Below are positions 8,451 through 16,339 of a DNA stretch of 52,022 bases, in pieces. The first letter of the stretch is position 1. Each line of letters starts with the position of its first letter. The translations under genes and the position numbers were made by a program. Where the stretch lies: positions 1 through 52,022 of the forward strand of contig CAMAYN010000002.1 in NCBI GenBank assembly GCA_945862285.1, given 5' to 3'. The notes under the pieces are model-generated. The model had not been told where the DNA came from and searched no databases. It worked only from the letters and a program-made list of their open reading frames with translations. Source of the DNA: Akkermansia muciniphila (lineage in GTDB: Bacteria > Verrucomicrobiota > Verrucomicrobiia > Verrucomicrobiales > Akkermansiaceae).

Positions 8451-8468
8451 TCATTGATTCATCAATGA
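8451..8468. promoter_or_regulatory. perfect 8-bp inverted repeat next to attL
   Basis: TCATTGAT and ATCAATGA are separated by 2 bp. The palindrome lies 15 bp inside the island and about 60 bp upstream of the integrase start. It could be an operator for the integrase gene, an excisionase site, or a recombinase site. No experimental parallel is claimed. Confidence 0.5.
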
Positions 8469-8526
8469 TCACTAATGATAGCAGTTTTTCCTTGTTTTTC
8501 TTTAATATATAAACGATTATCTCCTC

Positions 8527-9951
8527 GTGAGCACGATCAAAGACAATCAAATTGAGTCAGCCGTACCGGAGAAAATTGCACCGTTTTTGCACCGCTCGAA
8601 AACCAACCATACTCGGGCCGGTGAGAGCAAAGCTGATGCACGGTATTGGTTAAGCGGCAAACGCTTAGTTCTTCATGATTCAGCCAATTACTCCATACAA
8701 CTCTCAAAACAAGGCCAACGCGCTTGGTTTCCTCTTGGAACACCTAACAAAAAATCAGCAGCAGCGAAGGCCGCAGAAATCTATATCTTCATGCAGAAAC
8801 ACGGTTGGCACGCAACAATAGAAAAATATAAACCCAAGGCAAAATCTAATGAACTGGGTGATGTTTCGAGTGTAGGAAAACTGATCAAAATAGCCTGTAG
8901 CATCTCATCCGCGCGGCGCGAAAGTCTAAATGCCTACACTAAGGCATTACGAAGAATCGTGTCTGAAATCAAAGGTATTCAGAGCAATCGCAAATACGAC
9001 TTTCAAGGTGGTGGTGTAGCCCATTGGCAAGGTGCTATAGATGCTGTTAGCTTAGACTCTATTTCGCCATCTGATGTTGTCGCATGGAAAAACAAAAGAT
9101 TGAGAGACGTGGAGAACGACCCTCTTGCAAAACGACGGACGATTACAACGGTCAATTCACTCATACGAAATGCCAAAGCCCTATTTGGAAAGAAAATCCT
9201 GCCGTTCATCGAACAAAAAATGCCCATCCCCCGACCATTGCCATTTGAGGGAGTTTCTTTAGAAAAAGCACCTTCCATGCGCTACATCTCAAGGATGGAT
9301 CCTTTTGCTATACTCGCCAGCGCAAAAAATGAACTGGCAATAACTAAGCCCGAGGTGTTCAAAGTTTTAGTCCTAGCTCTCGTTTGCGGCATGAGAAGAT
9401 CCGAAATCGATAACCTTCTCTGGCGTGCTTTCGATTTTTCCAATGCAAAACTAAGTGTGGAAACTTCCGAATTCCATCAACTAAAAAGCGAAGACAGCGC
9501 CGGTGAAATTGATTTAGATTCCGATACTCTGGCATTATTCAGAGGCTTTCGCGCTCAGAACCCCACTTCGCTATTTGTCATCGAGAGCCCTAATGCTCCA
9601 CGAAACGAAATGAAAGCTCGATGCTATCGATGCAATGCAGTCTTCAAGGTGGCGCTGGACTGGTTGCGCAGCAAAGGTGTTGAAAGCACTAAACCACTTC
9701 ACACCTTGCGCAAAGAGATTGGTAGCGTCATTGCCAGCGAATACGGCATCTTCGAAGCATCGCGATACTTGCGACATTCTGACATTCGAATCACATCTGC
9801 GATTTATGCTGACAAGAAAAAGGCGATCACCCCGAAAGCATTTGCAGGATTACTTGGACCTACCCCCAAAGAGGATTCAATCAACATATCAGAGCATCAA
9901 TCAACGAGTAAACAAAAAACAACACGCACTCGGAAACCTTCCTCCAAGTAG
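8527..9951 (+). CDS. tyrosine recombinase (island integrase)
   Basis: A 474-aa phage-type integrase that catalyses site-specific recombination between the element and the tRNA-Tyr gene. Catalytic residues are visible: GMRRSE (Arg at about 290), HTLRKE with His392 and Arg395, RHSDI with His417, and the nucleophile in SAIYAD, Tyr427. The N-terminal part has an arm-binding-like segment (YWLSGKRLVLHDS) and a SAM-like core-binding region around residues 115-235. It starts with GTG at 8527, with no good Shine-Dalgarno; a later start is possible. The first 25 codons overlap a 36-bp repeat that recurs at the other end of the island, which may be an arm-type binding site inside the coding sequence. 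Position beside attL is typical for such elements. Confidence 0.92.
   Translation: MSTIKDNQIESAVPEKIAPFLHRSKTNHTRAGESKADARYWLSGKRLVLHDSANYSIQLSKQGQRAWFPLGTPNKKSAAAKAAEIYIFMQKHGWHATIEKYKPKAKSNELGDVSSVGKLIKIACSISSARRESLNAYTKALRRIVSEIKGIQSNRKYDFQGGGVAHWQGAIDAVSLDSISPSDVVAWKNKRLRDVENDPLAKRRTITTVNSLIRNAKALFGKKILPFIEQKMPIPRPLPFEGVSLEKAPSMRYISRMDPFAILASAKNELAITKPEVFKVLVLALVCGMRRSEIDNLLWRAFDFSNAKLSVETSEFHQLKSEDSAGEIDLDSDTLALFRGFRAQNPTSLFVIESPNAPRNEMKARCYRCNAVFKVALDWLRSKGVESTKPLHTLRKEIGSVIASEYGIFEASRYLRHSDIRITSAIYADKKKAITPKAFAGLLGPTPKEDSINISEHQSTSKQKTTRTRKPSSK
8563..8598 (+). repeat. left copy of 36-bp end repeat with tandem TTGCACCG
   Basis: Thirty-five of 36 bases match 37225-37260 in the same orientation. 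Each copy holds two TTGCACCG units with starts 11 bp apart (8576 and 8587 here), about one helical turn. In the circular form the two copies would flank the attP core at roughly 110-130 bp on each side. This fits arm-type integrase binding sites, which is an inference. Confidence 0.75.
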
Positions 9952-9986
9952 TGAATTAGATCATTCAACTGTAAACGAAAACGAAT

Positions 9987-11303
9987 ATGAGCACCAATCT
10001 ACAATCAGAATCTCATGAATTAATTCACGGAGAGATCAATTTGCAGCAAATCGATCAGTATCTCAGAATTAAAGACGCTACTGAACTTGCTCGCTTGGCT
10101 GCTACGATGGCAACAAGCTCCAAATCCCTTAGTCCGCAAGAACTGATCGACTCCGCACTTACGTTGCAGGAAGAAGCTGAAAAAGGATTGATCCGTAAAC
10201 GTGTACAGTTGCTATCGCAAATGAATTTGCAAACAGCTCTTGAGATAGCTCGTCAACTTGGTGTTCTTGATAAAGCATTCGCACTGGGGAATGATCCCGT
10301 TCTCAACGATCCTGTAAAAGGTCCTGTCGTTGAAGTCTTAAAAAAAATCTTTTCGCAGGATGCGCAGCTATGCATTAAGGATAACAAGCGGCGCAGCGAC
10401 AAAGCATTGGCTGAAGCCGATTCCAGAACAGTAATACCTCGCCCAAGCCTCCCATGCAATCTTGAAGAAGCTCTGCGCTACTCTGTTGATGCCCCTGATA
10501 AATCTTGGCCCTTATTAGAAAGAGCATTTATTGATTTTTTGGGAGTATATCAAAGTGAACGCATTGCAACTCAAGAATGCGATTATCGAACAGACATCGA
10601 AGAGCAATTTAATAGGGACAAAGAACTACTAGCCGATCTAGCGAGGAAAGCCAAAACAGATCAAGAATTACAGCCGCAGCTAAGTTCCCTAAAAGCAGAG
10701 CTAGATGCGACTTGTAAAATCATTGATGAATGGAAAAAGGAAAAATTTTATCGTGAATGTTTCACTCCAACTCTAACAACTCCTGATCACATTAAAGAGC
10801 AATCTGAAATCACATACAAAAATTTCTGGGGCTCGCGACATCTCGTCAGAAGCGAAGATTCGCTGTGTTTTCTCACAATAGATTTTTACGCTTTCTGGAA
10901 AGCTCATTCCAAAGCTTATTTAAAACAGCATACAGAAGCAGAAAAGAAAAAGCTACAGACCAGCAAACAAAAATCAAAGACCGGAGCGAAAGGCCCAACG
11001 ATCCGAGATCATGATAAGTGGGTGAGACACTGCCAAAATTTCAAAAAGTTCCAAAATGATCCACTCCAAATCAACAAGGGTGCAGATGTAACTAGTCAGA
11101 TAAAGTTGTTTGTAGATAGTAAAAGCGGATTGAGGGACAAAGTAGCCAAGAAAAAGCTATCTGATACTCTGAACACTCTCTGCAATCCAGGCAGCCTACA
11201 AACCAGTGCTTTAGATTTGCTACAAATCCTACGAAATGAAGGCAATAAAGCGATTTCCGAAATTACGATTATTGAGTGCCTTGCCATTTTACGTAGAGTG
11301 TAG
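9987..11303 (+). CDS. island protein of unknown function, helical
   Basis: A 438-aa protein that I do not recognise. It is almost entirely predicted helix, with charged coiled-coil-like stretches (for example around residues 205-250 and 310-330) and a very basic segment near residue 325-335 (KKKLQTSKQKSKTGAKG) that could contact nucleic acid. No enzyme motif, signal peptide or membrane span is visible. It lies 35 bp after the integrase gene in the same direction, so it may be expressed with it. It may belong to the maintenance or transfer module of the element, but no function can be assigned. Confidence 0.6.
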   Translation: MSTNLQSESHELIHGEINLQQIDQYLRIKDATELARLAATMATSSKSLSPQELIDSALTLQEEAEKGLIRKRVQLLSQMNLQTALEIARQLGVLDKAFALGNDPVLNDPVKGPVVEVLKKIFSQDAQLCIKDNKRRSDKALAEADSRTVIPRPSLPCNLEEALRYSVDAPDKSWPLLERAFIDFLGVYQSERIATQECDYRTDIEEQFNRDKELLADLARKAKTDQELQPQLSSLKAELDATCKIIDEWKKEKFYRECFTPTLTTPDHIKEQSEITYKNFWGSRHLVRSEDSLCFLTIDFYAFWKAHSKAYLKQHTEAEKKKLQTSKQKSKTGAKGPTIRDHDKWVRHCQNFKKFQNDPLQINKGADVTSQIKLFVDSKSGLRDKVAKKKLSDTLNTLCNPGSLQTSALDLLQILRNEGNKAISEITIIECLAILRRV

Positions 11304-11431
11304 AAAGCAGTGGTAAAAAATGTGAAAATATTTCTTTGCAGATTTTGGGCTTTCAAATTTAAGGATTTCGCATCGCCCGTGGATGATTTTAAGGGCTCAT
11401 CGATTTCCTCACATTGTCTTGTTGGGATAAT

Positions 11432-11538
11432 TTGGATCACCACCTCCCATTTTGTGCATTTTTAGTGGATCGCACTCATGTATTTTTATGCGCTGTGTGG
11501 ATCACCAAAGGTGAATGCAGTATCCAAGGTGGATCACC
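11432..11538 (+). repeat. four iteron-like direct repeats, consensus GTGGATCACC
   Basis: Copies lie at 11432-11441 (TTGGATCACC), 11465-11474 (GTGGATCGCA), 11497-11506 and 11529-11538 (both GTGGATCACC). The spacings are 33, 32 and 32 bp, about three helical turns, so all copies face the same side of the DNA. The third is followed by a TCACC-AAA-GGTGA palindrome. They fill the 284-bp gap between the unknown protein gene and the excisionase-like gene. They could be a replication origin bound by an initiator, or operators for the HTH protein. Confidence 0.7.
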
Positions 11539-11587
11539 CTACTGTTTGCGATAGTGATTGCGAGCTTAAGAACGCTCTCAACCACAC

Positions 11588-11782
11588 ATGAACGACAAGA
11601 AAAGTGAAGAACAGAAAAGCGCATCAGAACCTTGGATTGACACCAATGCTGCATGCAGACACTTGGACATCTCGGCACCAACCATACGCAGATGGATCAA
11701 AGCAGGAAAACTGAAGCCAAAACGCACACCCACTGGTGAGCTCCGTTTTCGGCGATCAGAACTCGACCTCATCCTCGCCTAA
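11588..11782 (+). CDS. HTH_17 (MerR-like) DNA-binding protein, excisionase-like
   Basis: A 64-aa protein that is little more than a winged helix-turn-helix: WIDTNAACRHLDISAPTIRR then WIKAGKLKPKRTPTGELRFR. This is the helix-turn-helix_17 type found in excisionases and small phage regulators. It could direct excision of the island by bending attachment-site DNA, or regulate the replication genes downstream. The iteron-like repeats end 50 bp upstream of its ATG and are obvious candidate binding sites. It is the first gene of the plus-strand replication block. Confidence 0.82.
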   Translation: MNDKKSEEQKSASEPWIDTNAACRHLDISAPTIRRWIKAGKLKPKRTPTGELRFRRSELDLILA

Positions 11783-11874
11783 ACCAAACAGGCCGACACC
11801 ATTTCTGGCATCGACCTGCGGTAGTAGTTTGCTGCGAAGAAAATAGCCTGAAGTGTAGTCACCTGCAACCTAAA

Positions 11875-12147
11875 ATGCAGAAGATAATGTTTCAACTGAA
11901 TCAAATAACATGCGCCCTGGGCAATTCAAGAAAGACGGAATCTTGGCCGCCTCTAAAGCAAGGTATCGCAACACAATCAATTGATATACTCAACCAACCA
12001 TATCGATTTGGAGATGTGACGGCCACTCAAATGGTGCCGCTTGTCATTGCTGAGTTTCTACAATTGATCTCCCACTTGAATAGCAGCAGAGCATGCCGTG
12101 AGGCCTATCAAGAAATAATGGATCCAAAAATTGATGCGAACCATTAA
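11875..12147 (+). CDS. small island protein of unknown function
   Basis: A 90-aa protein with no recognisable domain. Residues after about 40 resemble a helical domain (ATQMVPLVIAEFLQLISHLN). It ends 5 bp before the start of the replisome-organiser-like gene, so it probably belongs to the same transcript. It might be a replication accessory or control protein. The ORF is short and I have only its position in the operon as support. Confidence 0.5.
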   Translation: MQKIMFQLNQITCALGNSRKTESWPPLKQGIATQSIDILNQPYRFGDVTATQMVPLVIAEFLQLISHLNSSRACREAYQEIMDPKIDANH

Positions 12148-12152
12148 AACCG

Positions 12153-12833
12153 ATGAAACTTGACCCTGGATTTATCAATCACTGGAAAACCGAGCGCCTT
12201 ATGGATCAACTCGGAGCCGAGGGAGTCATTGCTATTCTGAGATTGTGGGGAAATGCTCAAATCCGCCGCGCTTTTTCGGGATTGCATTTCACCCCGAAGC
12301 GACTCGCCATGGAAACCAAATGGAAAGGTGATGCAGAAAAACTTTTTGCTGTCCTAACTGATCCTGACGCGCCATGGCTAGACATGGATGAAGATGGGAC
12401 TTTTACCATTCACGGATTTTCCGAGCATCAGCATCAGGTGGTGAAGCTGTGGGAGAACGGCAAGAAGGGAGGAAGGCCACCTAATACTGCTCGGAAAACC
12501 TCTCCTTCCTCTTCTCCTTCCTCTTCTTCTTCCCCCATTTGCGAACCAAATGAAAACCAAATGGTTTTAGAAAACGAACCTAAGGCGAGAAAGCAGAAAG
12601 CCAAAGGAAGCATCGAAGAGTTAAAATCGTTCGCAGTGGAAATAGGCTTACCAGAATCAGATGGTGAAAACTGTTTTCACAAATGGGAATCAACTGGCTG
12701 GAAGGGCATAAAGAATTGGGAGGCGAAAATGAGGACATGGAAGATAGAAAAATATCACCCATCCCAAAAGTATCCCACCGCAGATCCCCAAAACACTAAT
12801 CTCATCGTTGGAGGGAGGGTTATAAAACAATGA
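12153..12833 (+). CDS. replisome organiser / helicase-loader-like protein
   Basis: A 226-aa protein. Its N-terminal 100 residues (KLDPGFINHWKTERLMDQLG, GVIAILRLWGNAQ, HGFSEHQHQVVKLWENGKKG) look like the winged-helix region of phage replication proteins that recruit the helicase. A Ser/Pro low-complexity linker at about residues 115-128 separates it from a C-terminal domain with AVEIGLPESDGENCFHKWES, similar to the DnaT/DnaD-type C-terminal motif that contacts ssDNA. Its stop overlaps the ATG of the DnaB helicase gene (ATGA), a classical initiator-helicase pairing. The linker is encoded by a TCTTCC/TCTCC-rich tract at 12501-12535 that could be prone to slippage. Confidence 0.65.
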   Translation: MKLDPGFINHWKTERLMDQLGAEGVIAILRLWGNAQIRRAFSGLHFTPKRLAMETKWKGDAEKLFAVLTDPDAPWLDMDEDGTFTIHGFSEHQHQVVKLWENGKKGGRPPNTARKTSPSSSPSSSSSPICEPNENQMVLENEPKARKQKAKGSIEELKSFAVEIGLPESDGENCFHKWESTGWKGIKNWEAKMRTWKIEKYHPSQKYPTADPQNTNLIVGGRVIKQ

Positions 12834-14158
12834 ATAATACACCCGAAACCTTCCAAGCCCTTCCCCACGCATTAGGACCAGAGAAGGCTGTTTTATCAGT
12901 CCTCTTCCAATATCCTGAAATGCTCGACGAGGCTCCGACCCTGACAGCGGAACATTTCTATCTACAGAGCCATCGTATGCTCTTCAAATTGATCCACGAA
13001 CTCACGAAGGCCTGTAAGGCCGTGGAGCTCGTGTCATTTACCCAATTGCTCATTGACCGCAACATTATGGATGTCGTGGGCGGACCGTCTGCCATTACCG
13101 AAGTATTCTCATATGCGCCAAACTGCTCGCACTTTCAAGAACACCTCAGATGCCTGACGAGTAAGCTCGCCTGCCGAATGACGATTGCAGCAGCCCGAGA
13201 AATGGAGCGAGTTGCATACGAAACTGATGATACGACGGCGATCCTTGAAGCCACCTCTGCGCCCATTTCAGCAATTCACGACACTCTGACTTCAACAAGG
13301 CCAGCAAAAAGCACCAAGGCTGTTCTTGCCAGCTGCTTAGATCGATTTCAGCAATTGTGTTTGGGACATGAAGACCCGATGGGTATCGAAACCAGTTTGG
13401 TTGAATTAAACCTGCGTTTTCGCGGACTTCACAGAAAGCAAACCGTGGTGATTTCAGGATACCCTGGAGCGGGAAAAACGACATTGGCCACACAACTTGC
13501 TATAGATGCTGCGCTGGCAGAGCACAATACCCTGATTTGTTCTCTAGAAATGCCGGAGGAAACGATGATGACCCGACTGCTTGCTTACGTTGCCGGCGTA
13601 GGAGGTGATGCCATAACAGACCCTAGACGATACTCGATGAAAACAAGTGGGACAGAGAAAGTAACGGCCGAGCTGTTAAAATCTATCAATTCCGCATCGA
13701 TGAAAATTAGTGTGTCTCCGCTGACGATTGAGGACCTTATCGGTGCGAATGTCTATCAGATTTCCGCGTGCATTCGTCGGGCTCATCGCAAGAAATCCTT
13801 GGACGTGGTTGCCGTTGATTACGTGCAGCGTATTCGACCAGTTCCCGAAATGAAGAGAGAGAGTCGTGAACAGCAGCTTGCCCATGCATCGAACCACCTT
13901 GCAGATTTATCAAAAGAACTTGGGTTTTGCCTTTTGCTTCCTTCACAGCTCAACAAAGACGGTGCGGCCAAGCATGCCGAAGCGATCAACGAAGATGCAG
14001 ATCTACACCTACAAATTGTCCAGGACCGCACTGGACCAGCAGCCACATTTGCACATCGGGGTATCGCCGTAGTGAAGGACCGCCATTCAGGACAAGACGG
14101 CACACTCTTGCATATCGTGCTGGACGGCCCAATGCTCAGGTTCGTCGCCAAAACATAG
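12830..14158 (+). CDS. replicative DNA helicase, DnaB family
   Basis: A 442-aa DnaB-type hexameric helicase. The N-terminal domain starts GPEKAVLSVLFQYPEMLDEA and includes SHRMLFKLIHEL. The RecA-like domain has Walker A SGYPGAGKTTLA at about residue 206-217, the CSLEMPEE motif, and Walker B with VVAVDYVQRI near residue 325. Such helicases, carried with a loader gene, let an element replicate as a circle after excision. It overlaps the loader gene by 4 bp. It is distinct from a chromosomal DnaB in length and context, consistent with phage or plasmid origin. Confidence 0.9.
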   Translation: MNNTPETFQALPHALGPEKAVLSVLFQYPEMLDEAPTLTAEHFYLQSHRMLFKLIHELTKACKAVELVSFTQLLIDRNIMDVVGGPSAITEVFSYAPNCSHFQEHLRCLTSKLACRMTIAAAREMERVAYETDDTTAILEATSAPISAIHDTLTSTRPAKSTKAVLASCLDRFQQLCLGHEDPMGIETSLVELNLRFRGLHRKQTVVISGYPGAGKTTLATQLAIDAALAEHNTLICSLEMPEETMMTRLLAYVAGVGGDAITDPRRYSMKTSGTEKVTAELLKSINSASMKISVSPLTIEDLIGANVYQISACIRRAHRKKSLDVVAVDYVQRIRPVPEMKRESREQQLAHASNHLADLSKELGFCLLLPSQLNKDGAAKHAEAINEDADLHLQIVQDRTGPAATFAHRGIAVVKDRHSGQDGTLLHIVLDGPMLRFVAKT

Positions 14159-14162
14159 AACT

Positions 14163-14708
14163 ATGCGAACACTCATCTTATGCCGAGAACGACTTGATCG
14201 ATTGCTTGCAGTGTTAGATAGAAATAATGGCACAGCCTCATTTCGTGATCTAGATAGAACATATCGACTTCATGCATGGGAAATAGAACATGCCGCACAA
14301 TTAGGCTGGATACAGATATTCATTAGCAAACCATCTACGGGGCGACCGTCTAGATGCGCGAAAAAACTCAGCCAAAATACAGTCGCGAAACTACCTCCCT
14401 ATCGCGAACAAATCACACCTGAAATCAACTATCGCCATCAAAGATTCGCATTCGAGTCCATCAACATCATGCCCGGCGGCAATTTGGGATTCAAACTATC
14501 CACCTTGGTCCGGGCTTACATGAAGACATTTCCAAATGCCAAAAGCAGAAAAGGAGCATACGCAAGTGCAAGTAGGCTCGCGAAACGATTCGAGGTAAAG
14601 GTAGTTCAACTCTGGTATCGCCGAACAATGACGATGTCCCCGCGTGAGCCCATGCCAAACAGTGTCCAAGGAATTATCGATCGACTTCGCGCTCTTGGTT
14701 TGCTATAA
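14163..14708 (+). CDS. putative DNA-binding protein of the replication module
   Basis: A 181-aa basic protein starting 4 bp after the DnaB stop, so part of the same operon. The N-terminal half (MRTLILCRERLDRLLAVLDR, FRDLDRTYRLHAWEIEHAAQ, then STGRPSR) resembles a winged helix with an AT-hook-like GRP turn. The C-terminal half is rich in Arg and Lys with a KRFEVKVVQLWYRR helix that could be a second HTH. I do not recognise a named family. A role in replication, partition or regulation is possible. Confidence 0.55.
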   Translation: MRTLILCRERLDRLLAVLDRNNGTASFRDLDRTYRLHAWEIEHAAQLGWIQIFISKPSTGRPSRCAKKLSQNTVAKLPPYREQITPEINYRHQRFAFESINIMPGGNLGFKLSTLVRAYMKTFPNAKSRKGAYASASRLAKRFEVKVVQLWYRRTMTMSPREPMPNSVQGIIDRLRALGLL

Positions 14709-14911
14709 TTTGCTGCATTCTGGATCCTTTTTGGGGAATTGTTATCTGACCAACAAAGCGTTCGAGTATGACAGCATGCAATCGAAGATGGTGAAGACTC
14801 CGCTTTTCTGAATGAACGCCAGAATGATTCACAATCATCGGGATAAATGATGACATTTGTTGACATTTATTTTTAACAAAACTCGGCATCGCAATCGATG
14901 CTGCCGGCTTT

Positions 14912-15250
14912 TCAAACTCCAATCACTGATTTTCGCAAACTCCTCACGTAGCGCTTGAACATCTTAGCAACTTGACAGCGCTTAAGCCCCCACTCCCCAA
15001 TCATCACTCGCCATACATCCATTCTGGCTTTGTCTGCAACGGGAATCCTTGAATAACAGACGATATTCATCGGGTCAGCGCCATACTCTTTAGCTTTCAT
15101 CATAACCAAATCACGGGCTCTATGGAGCAACTCAAGATTTACGGGTGATGGCTTTTTCGGAGGTAGGGCGCATGGAACTGGTTTTGGTGGCCGCGGTTTG
15201 CTGGGAGACTTCGACAAAAATCGATATTTATTTCTAGGTATAGGCTTCAT
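14912..15250 (-). CDS. small basic protein with possible C-terminal HTH
   Basis: A 112-aa protein with a Lys/Pro-rich, disordered-looking N-terminus (about 35 residues) and a helical remainder. The segment RMDVWRVMIGEWGLKRCQVA followed by KMFKR looks like a helix-turn-helix, and the preceding helix ARDLVMMKAKEYGAD is reminiscent of DnaA domain IV. This is a weak resemblance. It is transcribed toward the replication genes, with a 203-bp gap between their 3' ends, and lies 54 bp downstream of the phosphatase gene. Its function is unknown. Confidence 0.5.
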   Translation of the reverse strand: MKPIPRNKYRFLSKSPSKPRPPKPVPCALPPKKPSPVNLELLHRARDLVMMKAKEYGADPMNIVCYSRIPVADKARMDVWRVMIGEWGLKRCQVAKMFKRYVRSLRKSVIGV

Positions 15251-15304
15251 AAGGAAAATGTGTGTGTTCGAATGGGTAAATGGTAAACTTCTTGTGGTAC
15301 TGTT

Positions 15305-16267
15305 TCATGAGTGACCGATATAGTTTTCGGCTTTGATACGCTGTTCTCCCTTCCAACGGTAGGCCACCAGAGGTCCATCAACAGCGGCAGAATAGTCAAG
15401 GCATGCGACATTGTGCCTTTCGGGATAGAATGCGGCATTGGCAGGCTTGTAGTAATGGCCCACGAACACGGGAGTAGCATCCACGTTGTATGGTTGGAAC
15501 ATTTGCCTAGCCTCATCATTCACCGGCCAATCTTTGATCTGAGAATTACTGGGGAAAACCAAATCGCTGCAAACTCGACCGTTGCTCACGGCTTCCCACC
15601 AACGAGCACGGAATTGTTTCCGTATGGTTCCCGTATGATCAATGAAGAAGTGTGGCTCAGGCAACGGAACTTCGATTCCTTTGAGGACTGCTTCGATCGC
15701 CTCGTATTCGCGAGATTTCTTTACAGTGCAAGCGAGAAAGAAATCGGGATCTTCGAGACTTTTCCCCTCCAATACCCGCAAGTGCTCTGGATGCCAGCAG
15801 GCATGCACCGCACGAAACTCGCCAAGATCGAGCGAAAACGGTAAGCGTTTCATCCAGGGAATCCACACTTGCTGCCACTCGCTCGCAGGATCATCATAAT
15901 CAGGGAAATCATCCAGTGTGCCTTGGTGTTGCGCGATATTCTTGCTGCCACGGATGCGCAACCATTTGCCATCCGGCCCCTTGCTGTGGAAGTAGATGGC
16001 GTTGTATTCGTGATTGCCCATTAAGCACAATGCATCTCCTCGATCGCACATCGCTTTCACGGCCCGCAATGTGTCACGAACTCCGTCAGGAGATGGGTGA
16101 CCAGGTTTGGGATCAATGAGATCACCGAGAAATAATGCGCGGTGCCCAGCAGGAGGAAGAAATCCCTCAACTTCCCGTGTATAGCCAAGTCGTTCCATTA
16201 GCGCGGTCAGTTTGTCAAAGCGCCCGTGTATATCTGCGATGATGTCGTAGTGCATGTCGTTCTTCAT
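15305..16267 (-). CDS. calcineurin-like phosphoesterase (PrpE/Ap4A-hydrolase-like)
   Basis: A 320-aa metallophosphoesterase. Motifs in order are DIHGRFDKL (residues 10-18), GDLIDPKPG, GNHEYNAIYF, a central HACWHPEH, and GHYYKP near the C-terminus, so the di-metal centre is complete. The early GNHEYN and long insert resemble the serine/threonine phosphatase and diadenosine tetraphosphatase branch. The substrate could be a phosphoprotein or a dinucleotide such as Ap4A. It is divergent from a LysR-type regulator with a 72-bp shared intergenic region, so that regulator may control it. It sits between the replication module and the defence run; a nucleotide-signal-degrading role in defence or stress is possible but unproven. 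Confidence 0.8.
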   Translation of the reverse strand: MKNDMHYDIIADIHGRFDKLTALMERLGYTREVEGFLPPAGHRALFLGDLIDPKPGHPSPDGVRDTLRAVKAMCDRGDALCLMGNHEYNAIYFHSKGPDGKWLRIRGSKNIAQHQGTLDDFPDYDDPASEWQQVWIPWMKRLPFSLDLGEFRAVHACWHPEHLRVLEGKSLEDPDFFLACTVKKSREYEAIEAVLKGIEVPLPEPHFFIDHTGTIRKQFRARWWEAVSNGRVCSDLVFPSNSQIKDWPVNDEARQMFQPYNVDATPVFVGHYYKPANAAFYPERHNVACLDYSAAVDGPLVAYRWKGEQRIKAENYIGHS

Positions 16268-16339
16268 AACGTCAGAAACATGGCGGAAAAAATTGCATCT
16301 TGCAATGGAGTAAGTCTCACATTATATGACTGCGTAGTC

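Noticed and set aside
8291-8512. ORF across the left tRNA-Tyr fragment
   Set aside because: It is an antisense translation of the tRNA region. Such frames are a common artefact; no homology beyond it.
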